NCBI GenBank assembly: GCA_002070395.1
Contig: MWDE01000001.1
Span: 84,986-148,985, forward strand
Reading direction: 5' to 3'
Source of the DNA: Synergistetes bacterium ADurb.Bin155
GTDB lineage: Bacteria; Synergistota; Synergistia; Synergistales; Thermovirgaceae
Length of the DNA: 64,000 nt
The notes under the pieces are model-generated. The model did not search any database and was not told the origin of the DNA. It saw only the letters and a list, made by a program, of their open reading frames with translations. Made by a program: the position numbers and the translations under genes. Shown piece after piece: positions 63,233 through 64,000 of the stretch (positions within the stretch are counted from its first letter, which is position 1; the number at the start of each line of letters is the position of its first letter).

Positions 63233-63298
63233 GCCCAACAGCGCAGTGCACCGGACGCGCGCAAGATCGGCGCGCGCCGGTGACTGCGAACGTTATAC
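63233..63298 (+). mobile_element. Integron attC recombination site
   Basis: Starts with GCCCAAC (R'' box, RYYYAAC type) and ends with GTTATAC (R' box, GTT core). Between them CGCAGT, CACCGG and CGCGCGC on the left pair with their complements on the right. Two left-arm bases, G and A, have no partner and would be extrahelical, and the unpaired spacer (AG versus GTT) lies next to the core boxes. These are the structural features of attC. Length is 66 bases. No intI gene is in the window. Confidence 0.85.
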
Positions 63299-63313
63299 GA
63301 TAGGGAAACGATA

Positions 63314-64000
63314 ATGCTGAATAAAATCAGCCGACTTTTGTTTGGAAAAAAGGATGAGGCGAAGCAAGCTGCTAAATCAAAAACAGAATTGTCTCGCATA
63401 CCTGAACAATCATCACAGCGGCATGGCTCAAATGCAGTGGACTCTTTCCTCTCCTCGATAAAAGGTGTAGGTCACCCTGAATACCCAATCCTTGATAAAC
63501 AGTATTCACCAAGCTCTCGGGTTCCATGCACAGATTTGGTTCCATTTATTTCAAAACGGATAATTGAAAGAGACATTACCAGTATCAAGATTATAATGCG
63601 AGCTGTATTAGAAGGAAACCCAGGACTTGGCATTGGTCCCGATTGGATTGATGAGAGCATTGACAATATTCTATCGATTCCATTCGAGAAATATGTTTCG
63701 TTTTCTTCAGCAAATGCATTCCCTGAATTGAAAGCTTTGTTCATTGTTGCCGCAAAAGGCGGAGGCGGTAGAGAGTTTCTAATCACAGAAGAAATACCAC
63801 GGCTTATATCGTGGGTTTGCATAGCCCACCACCCTTCATGGTCAACTCAGGTGTATTCTTTGTCCAAAAAGGCGAACTCATGGATAGCCAAGATGGCCAA
63901 AGATACCCCGTACTGGAAGGAATACGGAAGATTTGATCTTAGAGATGTTCCGAGTGTATCTATCGAAAATGAGTTGCGGTCAGTCATTTTAACGCTCACA
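63314..64000 (+). CDS. Unknown protein, 3' truncated by window end, second cassette
   Basis: From ATG 63314 the frame is open for 229 codons to the last base. The start lies 15 bases after attC, the usual place for a cassette gene, and GGGAAA precedes it. Codons are A+T-rich and unlike the left 62.8 kb. A polar, Lys/Ser/Gln-rich first 50 residues precede a mostly helical body with KGGGGREFLITEE and IAHHPSWSTQVYSL. I see no signal peptide, membrane helix or known motif. Function unknown. Confidence 0.7.
   Translation, partial: MLNKISRLLFGKKDEAKQAAKSKTELSRIPEQSSQRHGSNAVDSFLSSIKGVGHPEYPILDKQYSPSSRVPCTDLVPFISKRIIERDITSIKIIMRAVLEGNPGLGIGPDWIDESIDNILSIPFEKYVSFSSANAFPELKALFIVAAKGGGGREFLITEEIPRLISWVCIAHHPSWSTQVYSLSKKANSWIAKMAKDTPYWKEYGRFDLRDVPSVSIENELRSVILTLT

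Overview
The window is about 60% G+C over its first 62.8 kb and reads as one gene-dense bacterial chromosome segment. Most genes are on the plus strand. Stop-start overlaps are common, TTG starts are unusually frequent, and arginine is often AGG. The gene set suggests a diderm, amino-acid-fermenting anaerobe, most likely Synergistota: a fused 4TM/12TM TRAP permease with DUF1850, pyruvoyl arginine decarboxylase, arginine deiminase, histidine degradation through formimino-THF, MeaB, and SpoIID without sporulation genes. The phylum is an inference from gene content and style; I could not run a search. No gene-free stretch exceeds 300 bases except the tRNA array.

Layout. 1-3.4 kb: ylxP (partial), rbfA, nrnA, truB, ribF (ribosome maturation, RNA turnover, flavin synthesis). 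3.5 kb: tRNA-Arg(CCT) with its own promoter and terminator, then pcm. 4.3-6.9 kb: DUF1850 and TRAP permease. 7-12.4 kb: ileS and rluD, converging on rqcH (NFACT), which seems to start at a non-standard codon. 12.5-13.4 kb: nine tRNA genes (Ala, Pro, Gly, Arg, His, Arg, Lys, Lys, Leu) behind a near-consensus promoter, ending in a terminator. 13.5-19.9 kb: protein quality control (tig, clpP, clpX, lon) and engB. 20-28.3 kb: valS, folC, pgeF, a Gfo/Idh oxidoreductase, a small membrane protein, meaB and an rpiB-upp fusion. 28.4-39.1 kb: envelope and isoprenoid block (WecA-like transferase, wecB, murA, hisC-like aminotransferase, a P-loop/Asp23-like protein, family 4 UDG, uppS, cdsA, dxr, rseP, ispG). 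39.1-43.8 kb: arginine and polyamine block (pdaD, speE, speB, arcA, argF) behind a very strong promoter. 43.9-48.0 kb: zinc ribbon, nikR, nitrilase, nadE, yebC, ruvC, ruvA, ruvB (to 49.1 kb). 49.1-54.6 kb: spoIID, queA, a winged-helix regulator divergent from a LigB-like/AMMECR1/radical-SAM trio. 54.6-59.0 kb: hutH, ftcD, hutI, fchA, without hutU. 59.0-62.8 kb: mltG, tldD and the 5' two thirds of ftsK.

At about 62,824 ftsK breaks off just after its Walker A region and the sequence changes character. What follows is the 3' part of an unrelated gene, a well-formed integron attC site (63,233-63,298), and a second A+T-rich reading frame that runs off the window. These look like two integron gene cassettes joined to ftsK, either by an assembly chimera (more likely) or by a real recombination event.

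The most notable items are the ftsK/cassette junction, the P-loop/Asp23-like fusion, the RpiB-UPRTase fusion, the split LigB/AMMECR1/radical-SAM set with an adjacent regulator, the non-canonical rqcH start, and the pdaD-speE-speB operon.
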